From Aquibium microcysteis (GTDB taxonomy: Bacteria; Pseudomonadota; Alphaproteobacteria; Rhizobiales; Rhizobiaceae): DNA of 64,000 nucleotides. A program made the translations under genes and the position numbers. Shown one piece after another: positions 23,972-31,847 of the stretch (position 1 is its first letter; the number at the start of each line of letters is the position of its first letter). The stretch spans positions 1,167,001 to 1,231,000 of the forward strand of contig NZ_CP061080.1 in the NCBI RefSeq assembly GCF_014495845.1, in the 5' to 3' direction. The notes below the pieces were generated by a model. The model was not told the origin of the DNA. It saw nothing but the letters and a program-made list of their open reading frames with translations, and did no database searches.

Positions 23972-25354
23972 ATGACCTACCAGAACTATTCGCTGGCACA
24001 GCTCCAGCAGATCGACGCCGCGCATCACCTGCACCCCTTCACCGACCACCGCGACCTGCGCGACGCCGGCTCGCGCGTCATCACCCACGCGAAGGGGCCG
24101 TTCATCTACGACGCCGCGGGCAACGAGATCCTCGACGGCATGGCGGGCCTCTGGTGCGTGGCGATCGGCTATGGCCGCGACGAGCTGGCCGAGGCCGCCT
24201 ATGCCCAGATGAAGGAGCTGCCCTACTACAACTCCTTCTTCCGCTGCTCGACGCCGACGCCGATCCTGCTCTCGCAGAAGCTGGCCGAGATCGCGCCGTC
24301 CAACATGAACCAGATCTTCTACGGCTCGTCCGGCTCGGAGGCCAACGACACGGCGCTGCGGCTGGTGCGCTGGTACTGGATGCTGGAGGGCAAGCCGCAG
24401 AAGAACCGCGTCATCTCGCGCCACATGGCCTATCACGGCTCGACGATCACCGGCGCGTCGCTCGGCGGCATGCAGGGCATGCACGACCAGCTCGGCGGCG
24501 CCGTGCCCAACATCGCCCATGTGATGATGCCCTATGCCTATGAACTGGCGTTGCCGGGCGAGAGCGACCATGATTTCGGCCTGCGCGCGGCGAAGGCCGT
24601 CGAGGACGAGATCCTGCGCGCCGGCCCCGAGACCGTCGCGGCCTTCATCGGCGAGCCGGTGCAGGGCGCGGGGGGCGTGAAAATCCCGCCGGCGAGCTAC
24701 TGGCCGGAGATCCAGCGCATCTGCCGGAAATACGACGTGCTCCTGATGCTCGACGAGGTGATCACCGGCTACGGCCGCACCGGCGACTGGTTCGCCGCCC
24801 AGTCGATGGGCATCGAGGCCGACACGATCACGACGGCCAAGGCGCTGACCTCCGGTTACCAGCCGCTGTCGGCGCTGTTCGTCTCCGACCGGCTGGCGGC
24901 GACGATCGTCGGCAAGGGCGGCGAGTTCTACCACGGCTACACCTATTCGGGGCACCCGGTGGCCTGCGCGGTGGCGCTGAAGAACCTCGAGATCATCGAG
25001 CGCGAAGGCATGATCGAGCGCGTGCGCGACGAGACCGGCCCCTATCTCGCGCGCGCGCTGAAGGAGCGCATCGAGGGCCACGACCTCGTCGGCGAAGTCC
25101 GTACCTTCGGCTTCCTCGGCGCCATCGAGATCGTGCAGGACAAGGCGACGCGCCGGCGCTTCCAGCCGGCCGGATCGGCCGCCGTCCTGGTGCGCGACCA
25201 CGCCATCGCCAACGGCATGATGCTGCGCGCCACGGGCGACACCATGATCCTGTCGCCGCCGCTGATCTGGACGAAGGACACGATCGACATGGCCTGCGAC
25301 CGCATCGTCAAGGCGCTGGACGCGGCGAAGGAGGATCTTCGCAGGGCTGGCTAG
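23972..25354 (+). CDS. Class III (omega) aminotransferase, PLP-dependent
   Basis: The protein has 460 residues. It carries the class III features: NQIFYGSSGSEANDTALRLV (phosphate contact), RHMAYHGSTITGASLGG, LLMLDEVITGYGRTGDWFAA with the PLP-binding Asp, and the Schiff-base Lys in TITTAKALTSGYQPLSA. The overall pattern is that of omega-amino acid or putrescine/beta-alanine:pyruvate aminotransferases. The amino donor cannot be fixed by sight. It stands alone on its strand, with 247 bases before it containing a possible promoter and leader frame, and converges on an AT-rich orphan gene. Confidence 0.88.
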   Translation: MTYQNYSLAQLQQIDAAHHLHPFTDHRDLRDAGSRVITHAKGPFIYDAAGNEILDGMAGLWCVAIGYGRDELAEAAYAQMKELPYYNSFFRCSTPTPILLSQKLAEIAPSNMNQIFYGSSGSEANDTALRLVRWYWMLEGKPQKNRVISRHMAYHGSTITGASLGGMQGMHDQLGGAVPNIAHVMMPYAYELALPGESDHDFGLRAAKAVEDEILRAGPETVAAFIGEPVQGAGGVKIPPASYWPEIQRICRKYDVLLMLDEVITGYGRTGDWFAAQSMGIEADTITTAKALTSGYQPLSALFVSDRLAATIVGKGGEFYHGYTYSGHPVACAVALKNLEIIEREGMIERVRDETGPYLARALKERIEGHDLVGEVRTFGFLGAIEIVQDKATRRRFQPAGSAAVLVRDHAIANGMMLRATGDTMILSPPLIWTKDTIDMACDRIVKALDAAKEDLRRAG

Positions 25355-25365
25355 GCGCTAAGCAT

Positions 25366-25701
25366 CTAATTTGAATTAGCTGCAGCGCGAAGTTGGTTTC
25401 GACTAAGGTTGATGAAGTGTATTTCAATACGAGCGCTTCCGTATTGGACAATTGTGTCGCGACGGTCTTTATTCTTGCCGCCGCGATACAATACCGAATC
25501 CATAGCGCTCCGCGCAGTGCGCTGAGGTGTCTTTTTTTTACTTGTCTTTGTAGTAGACGATCCGTCAGGGAATATGAAGCGGATGAAATCATATCCTTCA
25601 TCTAATGAAAGCAAATCTACTCGCTTTGCCAGCGTGCCATCAAGCACCTCTTCCCCGGTTGTCTCAAGAAAAATTGGAGATAGCCCAGCGTATAAAGTCA
25701 T
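25366..25701 (-). CDS. AT-rich orphan protein, probably acquired
   Basis: The 111-residue frame starts at ATG 25699-25701, preceded by AAGGA. The protein is hydrophilic with a central Thr/Ser/Lys-rich segment (DGSSTTKTSKKKTPQRTARS) and a C-terminal half YGSARIEIHFINLSRNQL. I recognise no family. Local base composition is far lower in GC than both neighbours, with many A/T-ending codons, which argues for recent transfer. It fills the gap between the convergent aminotransferase and the carboxymuconolactone decarboxylase-family gene almost completely. Confidence 0.55.
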   Translation of the reverse strand: MTLYAGLSPIFLETTGEEVLDGTLAKRVDLLSLDEGYDFIRFIFPDGSSTTKTSKKKTPQRTARSAMDSVLYRGGKNKDRRDTIVQYGSARIEIHFINLSRNQLRAAANSN

Positions 25702-25758
25702 TCCATTTTTCCTTCAGCCTGGATGACAGTGAGCAACAGTTACGCCCGGAGCCCCGCC

Positions 25759-26169
25759 ATGTCCAATCCCCCCATCCTGCCTCTCGTCGAATATGCCGAT
25801 GCCTCGCCGGAGGTCCGCGCCGTCTACGACGACATCATGGCGACGCGGAAATCCGACTGGATCAACAATTTCTGGAAGGTGCTGGCGCACGATCCGGCGC
25901 AGCTGAAGCGGATGTGGGAGAACCTGAAGCAGATCATGGGGCCGGGCGCGCTCGATCCGCTGACCAAGGAACTGATCTACATCGCCGTTTCGGCCACCAA
26001 CGGCTGCGAGTACTGCACCTATTCGCACACTGCCGCCGCGCGCGCCAAGGGCATGACCGACGCCATGCTGATGGAGGTGCTGGCGGTCGCCGGCAAGGCC
26101 AACGAAACCAATCGCCTCGCCAACGCGTTGCGGCCTCCGGTCGACGACGCGTTCAAGCCCCGCGCGTGA
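25759..26169 (+). CDS. Carboxymuconolactone decarboxylase-family (AhpD-like) protein
   Basis: The protein has 136 residues from ATG 25759, chosen for the GGAG eight bases upstream. It is the all-helical CMD fold with the redox motif CEYCTYSH, a CxxC followed by His as in AhpD-type peroxidase and disulfide proteins, preceded by LDPLTKELIYIAVSATNG. It is likely a cytoplasmic thiol-redox or peroxidase-like enzyme. The true carboxymuconolactone decarboxylases lack this CxxC, so the decarboxylase name should not be taken literally. Confidence 0.85.
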   Translation: MSNPPILPLVEYADASPEVRAVYDDIMATRKSDWINNFWKVLAHDPAQLKRMWENLKQIMGPGALDPLTKELIYIAVSATNGCEYCTYSHTAAARAKGMTDAMLMEVLAVAGKANETNRLANALRPPVDDAFKPRA

Positions 26170-26257
26170 GCGGGAAGACGAGACCTCGAACCCGAAACTG
26201 CGCCGCGCCCTCCGGTGCGACGACGGGCAGACATACAGGAAAGTGCAGGATCCGAAC

Positions 26258-26617
26258 ATGACCAGACGCAACACGAGGCGCTCGGGAGCGATTCTCGCCG
26301 CCGATCTGATGCTCGTGCCCATGGTGGCGACCATGCGGCTGCCGCTGATGCTGACCGAAACGCGCAGCATGGGGCTCGTCGGCGCCGAAACGCTCGGGGC
26401 CGTGACCGAGAAGGCGGCGGCCTTCGCCGAGGGGATCATCGCCGCCAACGCCTCGCTCGCCGGTTCGATGATGAGCTTCTGGCCCGACCTCCTGAGCGGG
26501 AAGATGCCGGCTCTCCTGTCGGGTGCGGCGCTGGAGCATTCGCTCCATGCGGCGCTGAAGCCGTCGGGCAGGCGCGTGCGGGCAAATTTCAGGCGGCTGT
26601 CGCGGCCCGCGGCCTGA
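26258..26617 (+). CDS. Small hypothetical protein with amphipathic helices
   Basis: The protein has 119 residues from ATG 26258 (AGGA upstream; an in-frame GTG at 26243 is possible). A basic N terminus leads to a hydrophobic stretch (AADLMLVPMVATMRLPLML) and then an alanine-rich amphipathic region with a loosely phasin-like look (ETLGAVTEKAAAFAEGIIAANASLAGSMM). The tail is basic. It follows the CMD gene by 88 bases on the same strand. Assignment to phasins is a weak guess. Confidence 0.5.
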   Translation: MTRRNTRRSGAILAADLMLVPMVATMRLPLMLTETRSMGLVGAETLGAVTEKAAAFAEGIIAANASLAGSMMSFWPDLLSGKMPALLSGAALEHSLHAALKPSGRRVRANFRRLSRPAA

Positions 26618-26747
26618 CCGGCGATCTGCCGTCGTCGACTCCCCATGCCTGCATCGTCGGGCGCCCTTCGAGGCTCCGCCCGCTCGCGCCACAGGATGAA
26701 GATCGTCGAGGCGGCTGCGCCCTCGCCATCTCCGCGCCCTCCTTGCT

Positions 26748-26802
26748 TTCGTCATCCCGGGTCTGCGCCTCCGCTTCGCTCGGCTTCGCCCGGGATGACG
26801 AA
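26748..26802. repeat. Dispersed palindrome with 14-bp arms
   Basis: TTCGTCATCCCGGG (26748-26761) pairs perfectly with CCCGGGATGACGAA (26789-26802) around a 27-base loop. This is a widespread proteobacterial intergenic repeat. Just upstream, around 26660-26705, is a degenerate copy of another rhizobial repeat of the CCCTTCGAGGCTC...AGGATGA type. The rest of the gene-free stretch 26618-27156 holds only one more hairpin and no visible gene. Confidence 0.75.
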
Positions 26803-26915
26803 GGTGATGGGGGCGCCGCAAGGGTGAAGGCACGCTGCAGGAATTGAGCGCGCCCGCCGCAACGGCGAGGCAGGCGGACGGCGGCCGGTCCCGACGGCAG
26901 GCGGCACGGCGAAAA

Positions 26916-26942
26916 CCGCATTCTCCCGGCGGAAGAATGCGG
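26916..26942. other. 8-bp hairpin in the gap downstream of mmsB
   Basis: CCGCATTC and GAATGCGG (26916-26923, 26935-26942) form a perfect stem with an 11-base loop. It lies between the ends of two convergent genes. There is no T run on either side, so a terminator role is uncertain. Confidence 0.3.
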
Positions 26943-27156
26943 CTTTGCCACGATACGCATGGCACTTCGTCTTACGCTCACGCTTGCGAGGAGCGGCTCC
27001 GGTACGCGAGACCTGATCCGGAGCAGGGGCGGCTTTCGCGTCGGCCGCCTTGCAAACCCTTGTAGAGGGACATCCTTACCGCGTGGTTAGCAGGCGGTTA
27101 AGCAAGGATGAATCGACGCTGTTTTCGCATCCGTGCGGTCGTCGGTCGTGCGACGA

Positions 27157-28041
27157 TCAGCTCGCCCGGCCACGGAGAAACTCTATGATCCCAGAAAAAT
27201 CGGCATCGGCTCCGCCCTGCGCATTGAACAGCGCGTAGAGTTGCGCCGCTTCCGCGCCGATCGGGGTGACCGCGCCCGCGGCGGCGGCCGCCTCCTGGGC
27301 GAGCCGCAGGTCCTTCAGCATCAAAGCCGCCGCGAAACCAGGCTTGTAGTCGCGGTTGGCGGGGGAGGTGGGAACCGGGCCGGGGACCGGACAGTATGTC
27401 GTGAGAGACCAGCACTGGCCCGAGGAGGTGGAGGCCACGTCGAACAGCGCCTGGTGCGACAGGCCGAGCTTCTCGGCCAGAACGAAGGCTTCCGACACCC
27501 CGATCATGGAAATGCCGAGGATCATGTTGTTGCAGATCTTGGCGGCCTGTCCGGCACCGTTGCCGCCGCAGTGGACGATCCGGCCGGCCATCGGCTTCAG
27601 GATCGGCTCGGCCTTCGCGAAGGCCTCGTCGGCGCCGCCTGCCATGAAGGTCAGCGTGCCCGCCGCAGCGCCTCCGGTCCCGCCCGAGACCGGGGCGTCG
27701 ACGGACAGCAGCCCGTGGCCGGCGGCGATCGCATGCGCCTTGCGGGCCGACTCGACGTCGATGGTCGACGAATCGATGAACAGCGTCCCCTTCGCCGCCT
27801 TCGGCGCGAGGTCGCCCCAGACCGAGACGACGTGCTTGCCGGCGGGCAGCATGGTGATCACCACGTCCGCCCCCTCGACGGCCTCCGCCGCGTCGGCCGC
27901 GACCGTCACGCCATTGCCCTTCGCCGCCTCGAGATTGGCCGCGACGAGATCGAATCCGCGCACGGCATGTCCGGCCTTGACGAGGTTGGCAGCCATGGGA
28001 TTGCCCATGTTTCCGAGGCCGATGAAGGCGATGGTGGTCAT
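27157..28041 (-). CDS. mmsB: 3-hydroxyisobutyrate dehydrogenase
   Basis: The protein has 294 residues from ATG 28041, which has GGAGGA upstream. It has the beta-hydroxyacid dehydrogenase pattern: an N-terminal NAD-binding motif TIAFIGLGNMGNPMAANLVKA, the substrate motif DAPVSGGTGGAAAGTLTFM, and the catalytic Lys in GAGQAAKICNN. It would oxidise 3-hydroxyisobutyrate to methylmalonate semialdehyde in valine degradation. The acyl-CoA dehydrogenase on the same strand upstream fits the same pathway. The 339-base gap between them is taken up by a 7-bp repeat array. Confidence 0.88.
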   Translation of the reverse strand: MTTIAFIGLGNMGNPMAANLVKAGHAVRGFDLVAANLEAAKGNGVTVAADAAEAVEGADVVITMLPAGKHVVSVWGDLAPKAAKGTLFIDSSTIDVESARKAHAIAAGHGLLSVDAPVSGGTGGAAAGTLTFMAGGADEAFAKAEPILKPMAGRIVHCGGNGAGQAAKICNNMILGISMIGVSEAFVLAEKLGLSHQALFDVASTSSGQCWSLTTYCPVPGPVPTSPANRDYKPGFAAALMLKDLRLAQEAAAAAGAVTPIGAEAAQLYALFNAQGGADADFSGIIEFLRGRAS

Positions 28042-28076
28042 GTGGGGGGTCCTCCGGAGGAGTGGTTGCTTTGAGG

Positions 28077-28129
28077 TAGGCAGTAGGCAGTCGGCAGTCG
28101 GCAGTCGGCAGTCGGCAGTCGGCAGTCGG
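28077..28129. repeat. Heptanucleotide array, left inverted arm
   Basis: Seven-base units read TCGGCAG: two variant copies (TAGGCAG) followed by five perfect ones and a partial copy. It lies 35 bases upstream of the mmsB start and is inverted relative to the larger array at 28227-28381. Confidence 0.9.
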
Positions 28130-28226
28130 AAGGAAGATGGAGAGACGTGGCGCGGATGGAGCAGGAAAACGGGATCACCCGGACGAAAACGCTTGTATCG
28201 GGACCCGGTCCCGGTCACCTTTTCTC

Positions 28227-28381
28227 CGACTGCCGACTGCCGACTGCCGACTGCCGACTGCCGACTGCCGACTGCCGACTGCCGACTGCCGACTGCCGAC
28301 TGCCGACTGCCGACTGCCGACTGCCGACTGCCGACTGCCGACTGCCGACTGCCGACTGCCGACTGCCGACTGCCGACTGCC
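28227..28381. repeat. Heptanucleotide array, right arm, 22 perfect copies
   Basis: About 155 bases of uninterrupted CGACTGC units (22 copies), reverse complementary to the array at 28077-28129, with 97 bases between the arms. It begins at the stop codon of the acyl-CoA dehydrogenase. The unit length of seven means translation gives a seven-residue periodic peptide in every frame without stops, which produces false open frames. The remaining bases of the gap show nothing else. Confidence 0.95.
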
Positions 28382-29556
28382 TATTTCCCCACCACGTGCC
28401 GCGCCACGATCACCCGCATGATCTCGTTCGTGCCTTCGAGGATCTGATGCACGCGCAGGTCGCGGACCAGTTTTTCGATCCCGTAGTCGTGCAGGTAGCC
28501 GTAGCCGCCGAGCGTCTGCAGCGCGTCGTTGGCGACGTCGAAACCCGCGTCGGTGACGAAGCGTTTCGCCATTGCCGACCACTTGCCGGCGTCGGGCGCC
28601 TTGCGGTCGAGCTTCGACGCCGCCGTGTAGAGCAGCATGCGCGAGGCCTGCAGGCTGGTTTCCATGTCGGCGAACTTGAACTGCATCGCCTGGAACTGGT
28701 CGATCGTCCGCCCGAAGGCCTTGCGCTGGGCGGCGTAGTCGAGCGCCTTGTCCATGGCCGACTGGGCGCCGCCGAGCGAGCAGGCGGCGATGTTGAGGCG
28801 TCCCCCGTCGAGACCCGCCATGGCGATGCGGAAGCCGACGCCTTCGCCCGACAGGAGATTCTCCGCCGGCACCTTGCAGTCCTCGAAGATGACCTGGCGG
28901 GTCGACTGCATGTGCCAGCCCATCTTGTTCTCGACGGCGCCGAAGGAGAGGCCGGGCGCGTCTTTCGGGATGACGAGCGTCGAGATGCCCTTCGGCCCTT
29001 CCTCGCCGGTGCGCACCATGGTGACGTAGAAATCGGTGTCGCCCGCGCCCGAGATGAACTGCTTGGCGCCGTTGAGCACGTAGTCGGAGCCGTTGCCGCC
29101 GCTGCGCACGGCCCGGGTGCGCAGCGCCGCGGCGTCCGATCCCGAGCCCGGTTCGGTCAGGCAGTAGCTCGCCAGCGTCTCCATCGACGTCAGCGACGGG
29201 AGGAATCGCTGCCGCTGCTCGTCGCTCCCGAAGACGTCGATCATCCAGGCGGCCATGTTGTGGATGGAGATGAAGGAGGAGAAGGCCGGGCAGGCTTCCG
29301 CCAGCGCCTCGAAGATCAGCACGGCGTCGAGCCGGCCGAGCCCCGACCCTCCGACGTCGTCGCGCACATAGATGCCGCCGAAGCCGAGCGGCCCCGTCTG
29401 CCGGATCACGTCGTCCGGGAAATGCCGGTTGCGGTCCCAGTCGAGAGCGTGCGGCGCGACGCAGTCGGTCGCGAAGGCGCGGGCCATGTCCTGGATCGCG
29501 CGCTGATCCTCGTTGAGTTCGAACTGCGGGGCGGTCGTGTCGACGACGGCGTCCAT
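28381..29556 (-). CDS. Acyl-CoA dehydrogenase, isobutyryl-CoA dehydrogenase type
   Basis: The protein has 391 residues with all acyl-CoA dehydrogenase landmarks: SYCLTEPGSGSDAAALRT, the FAD-contact region FGRTIDQFQAMQFKFADMET, and the terminal YLHDYGIEKLVRDLRVHQIL. The segment HQILEGTNEIMR holds the catalytic Glu position of short-chain enzymes. The opening FELNEDQRAIQDMARAFA and the mmsB partner point to isobutyryl-CoA dehydrogenase of valine catabolism. The stop codon abuts the heptamer array directly. Branched-chain or short-chain alternatives remain. Confidence 0.85.
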   Translation of the reverse strand: MDAVVDTTAPQFELNEDQRAIQDMARAFATDCVAPHALDWDRNRHFPDDVIRQTGPLGFGGIYVRDDVGGSGLGRLDAVLIFEALAEACPAFSSFISIHNMAAWMIDVFGSDEQRQRFLPSLTSMETLASYCLTEPGSGSDAAALRTRAVRSGGNGSDYVLNGAKQFISGAGDTDFYVTMVRTGEEGPKGISTLVIPKDAPGLSFGAVENKMGWHMQSTRQVIFEDCKVPAENLLSGEGVGFRIAMAGLDGGRLNIAACSLGGAQSAMDKALDYAAQRKAFGRTIDQFQAMQFKFADMETSLQASRMLLYTAASKLDRKAPDAGKWSAMAKRFVTDAGFDVANDALQTLGGYGYLHDYGIEKLVRDLRVHQILEGTNEIMRVIVARHVVGK

Positions 29557-29838
29557 GGCGTCCTCCCTGGCGTCGATTGTCTTTCGTGCAGTCTAGCCCA
29601 AAGCGGAGTCCGCGCAACGTTCCGGGCCACACAGAGGCTGTGCGTCGATTCGCATCGAGCTGTGCGCGGCTTCGAGTGCGGTACCCGGAAGCGCGGTGAA
29701 ATCTCCGTCGAAAACCTCGCCGCGTCCGGTTGACAGGTCAGGAGCCAGTCGCCATAAGGCCCCTCGCGGAACGGCCGGGTCCGGCAACGGATCGGGTCCT
29801 TTCGAGACTGCCTCGCAGCACGGCTCCGGATGGCGACT

Positions 29839-29923
29839 GGAGGGGTGTCCGAGTGGTTAAAGGAGACGGACTGTAAATCCGTTGGCTCAGCCTACGCTGG
29901 TTCGAATCCAGCCCCCTCCACCA
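29839..29923 (+). tRNA. tRNA-Tyr (anticodon GTA)
   Basis: This is an 85-base class II tRNA. The acceptor stem GGAGGGG pairs with CCCCTCC (29913-29919), followed by discriminator A and an encoded CCA. The anticodon stem ACGGA/TCCGT encloses loop CTGTAAA with anticodon GTA. A long variable arm precedes the T arm with GGTTCGAATCC. The surrounding gaps 29557-29838 and 29924-30187 show no other gene. Confidence 0.95.
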
Positions 29924-30187
29924 CCGCCGACACGGAAGCCTGCTGCAGGGCGCCGCATCGACCAGATGCGGAGGGCGGGATCAGCCGTTGCTGCGCATCC
30001 CGCGAATGCTCCACGGCATGGGCGTTCCCCCGTTGACGATGATCTCGATCCTGGCGGAGAGCGTCGGCTTGACGCCTCACGCGTTGCGGCTTCGCACCGG
30101 GCGAGGGCGGGCAGGGGCGTTTGACCCGCATCAAGGCCGCTGCAGGCTCGACCACCTAGGGTCGGCGCATCGAAGAGAGGATGCGCC

Positions 30188-30478
30188 ATGTCCAGTTCCC
30201 TCCGGTCGGTCGCCTTTGCCGTCGGCCTCCTGATCGTCCCGGCCGGCGCGCTCGCGCAGACGGACGATCCTGCCTGGCTCGAGCAGCTCGGGGAGCAGGT
30301 CGCCGTCGAGGAGCAGTGCGAGGTCGGATTCTACATCTTCGTCAACGAGGAAAAGCTTGGAGGCCGGACCGTCTACGAGGCGCGGCTGCAGTGCGTCGAC
30401 GGACGGCAGTTCGACGCTTCGCGGGCGGAGCAGGATCCGAAGTTCACCATCATGGAATGCGGCACCCGCGTCTGCTGA
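30188..30478 (+). CDS. Small exported protein of unknown function
   Basis: The protein has 96 residues with a signal peptide (SVAFAVGLLIVPAGALAQ). The mature 72 residues contain four cysteines (EEQCEVGF, LQCVDG, MECGTRVC), likely two disulfides, and an RTVYEARLQ core. The start has AGAGAGG nearby. It lies 31 bases upstream of the flavodoxin gene in the same orientation. I recognise no family. Confidence 0.65.
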   Translation: MSSSLRSVAFAVGLLIVPAGALAQTDDPAWLEQLGEQVAVEEQCEVGFYIFVNEEKLGGRTVYEARLQCVDGRQFDASRAEQDPKFTIMECGTRVC

Positions 30479-30509
30479 CGCCCGCGGCCGGAAACGAAGG
30501 AGATACGCC

Positions 30510-31067
30510 ATGCACGTCCTGATCATCTTCGGCACCGTCGAGGGCCACACCCGCAAGATCGCCCGGACCCTGTCCGCCACCGTGCAGAGCCTGGGGCACC
30601 AGGTGACGGTCTTCGATGCGGGCGACCTCGGAGACGTCGATCTGGACATCGCCGACGCCGTCATCGTCTGCGCTCCGGTCCACATGGGTGCCTATCCGAC
30701 GGCGATCTCGCACTGGCTGAAGACCAAGGCCGAACGGCTCGCGGGCCTTCCCGGCGCCTTCGTGTCGGTGTCGCTGGCGGCCGCGTCGCCCTTCCCGGAG
30801 GAGCACGCCGAAATCCAGCGGATCACGACCGCGCTTTTCGAGCATACCGGCTGGAAGCCGCTGATGGTCCATCAGGCGGCCGGCGCGCTGAAATATCCGC
30901 AGTACGACTTCCTGAAGCGGTTGCTGATGAAGCATATCGCCTATCGCGAAGGCGGACCGACGGACGTCACCACCGATCACGAGTTCACCAACTGGAACGC
31001 GCTGACCGCCTTCGCCGAAGGTTTCGTCGAAGCGTGCCGGACCGCGCCGGAGACGACCGCAGGCTGA
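30510..31067 (+). CDS. Flavodoxin-domain protein, HemG-like
   Basis: The protein has 185 residues from ATG 30510 with AAGGAGA upstream. MHVLIIFGTVEGHTRKIART is an FMN phosphate-binding loop of the flavodoxin fold; VIVCAPVHMGAYPTAISHWL gives the second flavin contact. The length and the segment around FVSVSLAAASPFPEEHAEIQ resemble the HemG menaquinone-linked protoporphyrinogen oxidase, though related flavodoxin-domain proteins exist. It would act in the cytoplasm or at the inner face of the membrane. No other haem genes are nearby, so function is left open. Confidence 0.75.
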   Translation: MHVLIIFGTVEGHTRKIARTLSATVQSLGHQVTVFDAGDLGDVDLDIADAVIVCAPVHMGAYPTAISHWLKTKAERLAGLPGAFVSVSLAAASPFPEEHAEIQRITTALFEHTGWKPLMVHQAAGALKYPQYDFLKRLLMKHIAYREGGPTDVTTDHEFTNWNALTAFAEGFVEACRTAPETTAG

Positions 31068-31202
31068 GTCGGCACCGTCAGGCTGCAACCCGGCGCATCC
31101 CCCGCGGCCCTGCCACTTGCCGGTTGCCGAAAACGTCTGTGGTTGCCTGTCCGACGATCGGATATGTCTGCCCTGGAACGCACGCAGGGCAGGTATCAAC
31201 GC

Positions 31203-31580
31203 ATGAAGGACATCGCGATCGTCGCGCTTGGGGGAGCGATCGGGGCCGCGCTGCGCCACATGGCCGGCCTCGTGATCCTGCGCCTCGCCGGTGCGGGGTT
31301 TCCATGGGGCACGCTGACGGTCAACGTCGTCGGATCCTTCGTCATGGGGCTGTTCATCGAACTGCTGGCCCGGCGTTTCGGCGCGTCCAACGAACTGCGG
31401 CTGCTCGTGGCCACGGGCCTGCTCGGCGGCTTCACAACCTTCTCGTCCTTTTCGCTCGACGTCGCCGTGCTGTGGGAGCGCGGTCTGGCGGCGGCCGCGC
31501 TCGCCTATGTCCTCGCCAGCGTGATCTGCTCGATCTCAGCGCTGTTCGCCGGGTTGTGGCTGGTCCGCATGGTAGGCTGA
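31203..31580 (+). CDS. crcB: CrcB/Fluc fluoride channel
   Basis: The protein has 125 residues with four membrane spans. It carries the CrcB hallmarks GGAIGAALRH at the N terminus, TLTVNVVGSFVMG with the pore Asn, and TGLLGGFTTFSSFS with the Phe-box Thr-Phe-Ser. The start ATG 31203 follows a weak ribosome-binding site. It exports fluoride as a dual-topology dimer. I looked for a fluoride riboswitch in the 135 bases upstream and saw none. Confidence 0.92.
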   Translation: MKDIAIVALGGAIGAALRHMAGLVILRLAGAGFPWGTLTVNVVGSFVMGLFIELLARRFGASNELRLLVATGLLGGFTTFSSFSLDVAVLWERGLAAAALAYVLASVICSISALFAGLWLVRMVG

Positions 31581-31847
31581 CACCGTGGTCGAATGGCGCC
31601 GTGGCCGGAGTAAGTCCGGCAAAAAGGCCGAAAGAGTCTTGCCCGTGGGAACCACTTCGGGCCTGCCGAGTTTCGCCGGCTCCAGAAGGCCAGGGAACCG
31701 CCGTCAAGCGGACGCAAGACAGTCTCGATGCGGAGCAGCAGTCCGTCCAGTCCGACCGTCGTCGTGCAGCCATTGGCGCGCGGCCCGGGCGCGATTCCCG
31801 TGTCCGGTCACCCCGGCCCGCGCCGCGCCGCATCCCGGCTTCCCCGC

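Noticed and set aside
26589-27065. Frames of 70-130 codons on both strands in the gap before mmsB
   Set aside because: Low-complexity Arg/Ala-rich translations over intergenic repeats, with no ribosome-binding sites.
27087-27101. CtrA binding site (TTAG-7-TTAA)
   Set aside because: It has one mismatch to the consensus and is not upstream of any gene start.
28227-28381. CRISPR-like array
   Set aside because: The repeat is a contiguous 7-bp unit without spacers, and no cas genes are present.
28137-28421. Open frames with a seven-residue periodic peptide (LPTADCR type)
   Set aside because: They are translations of the 7-bp repeat array, which has no stop in any frame.
31068-31202. Fluoride riboswitch before crcB
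   Set aside because: No sequence resembling the crcB motif pseudoknot was found in the leader.
31609-31625. Terminator after crcB
   Set aside because: GCCGGA-5-TCCGGC forms a hairpin but is followed by A residues, not T, on the plus strand.
31648-31672. EcfG-type promoter for the sensor kinase (GGAAC-16-AGTT)
   Set aside because: The -10 box deviates and the leader would be about 170 bases.
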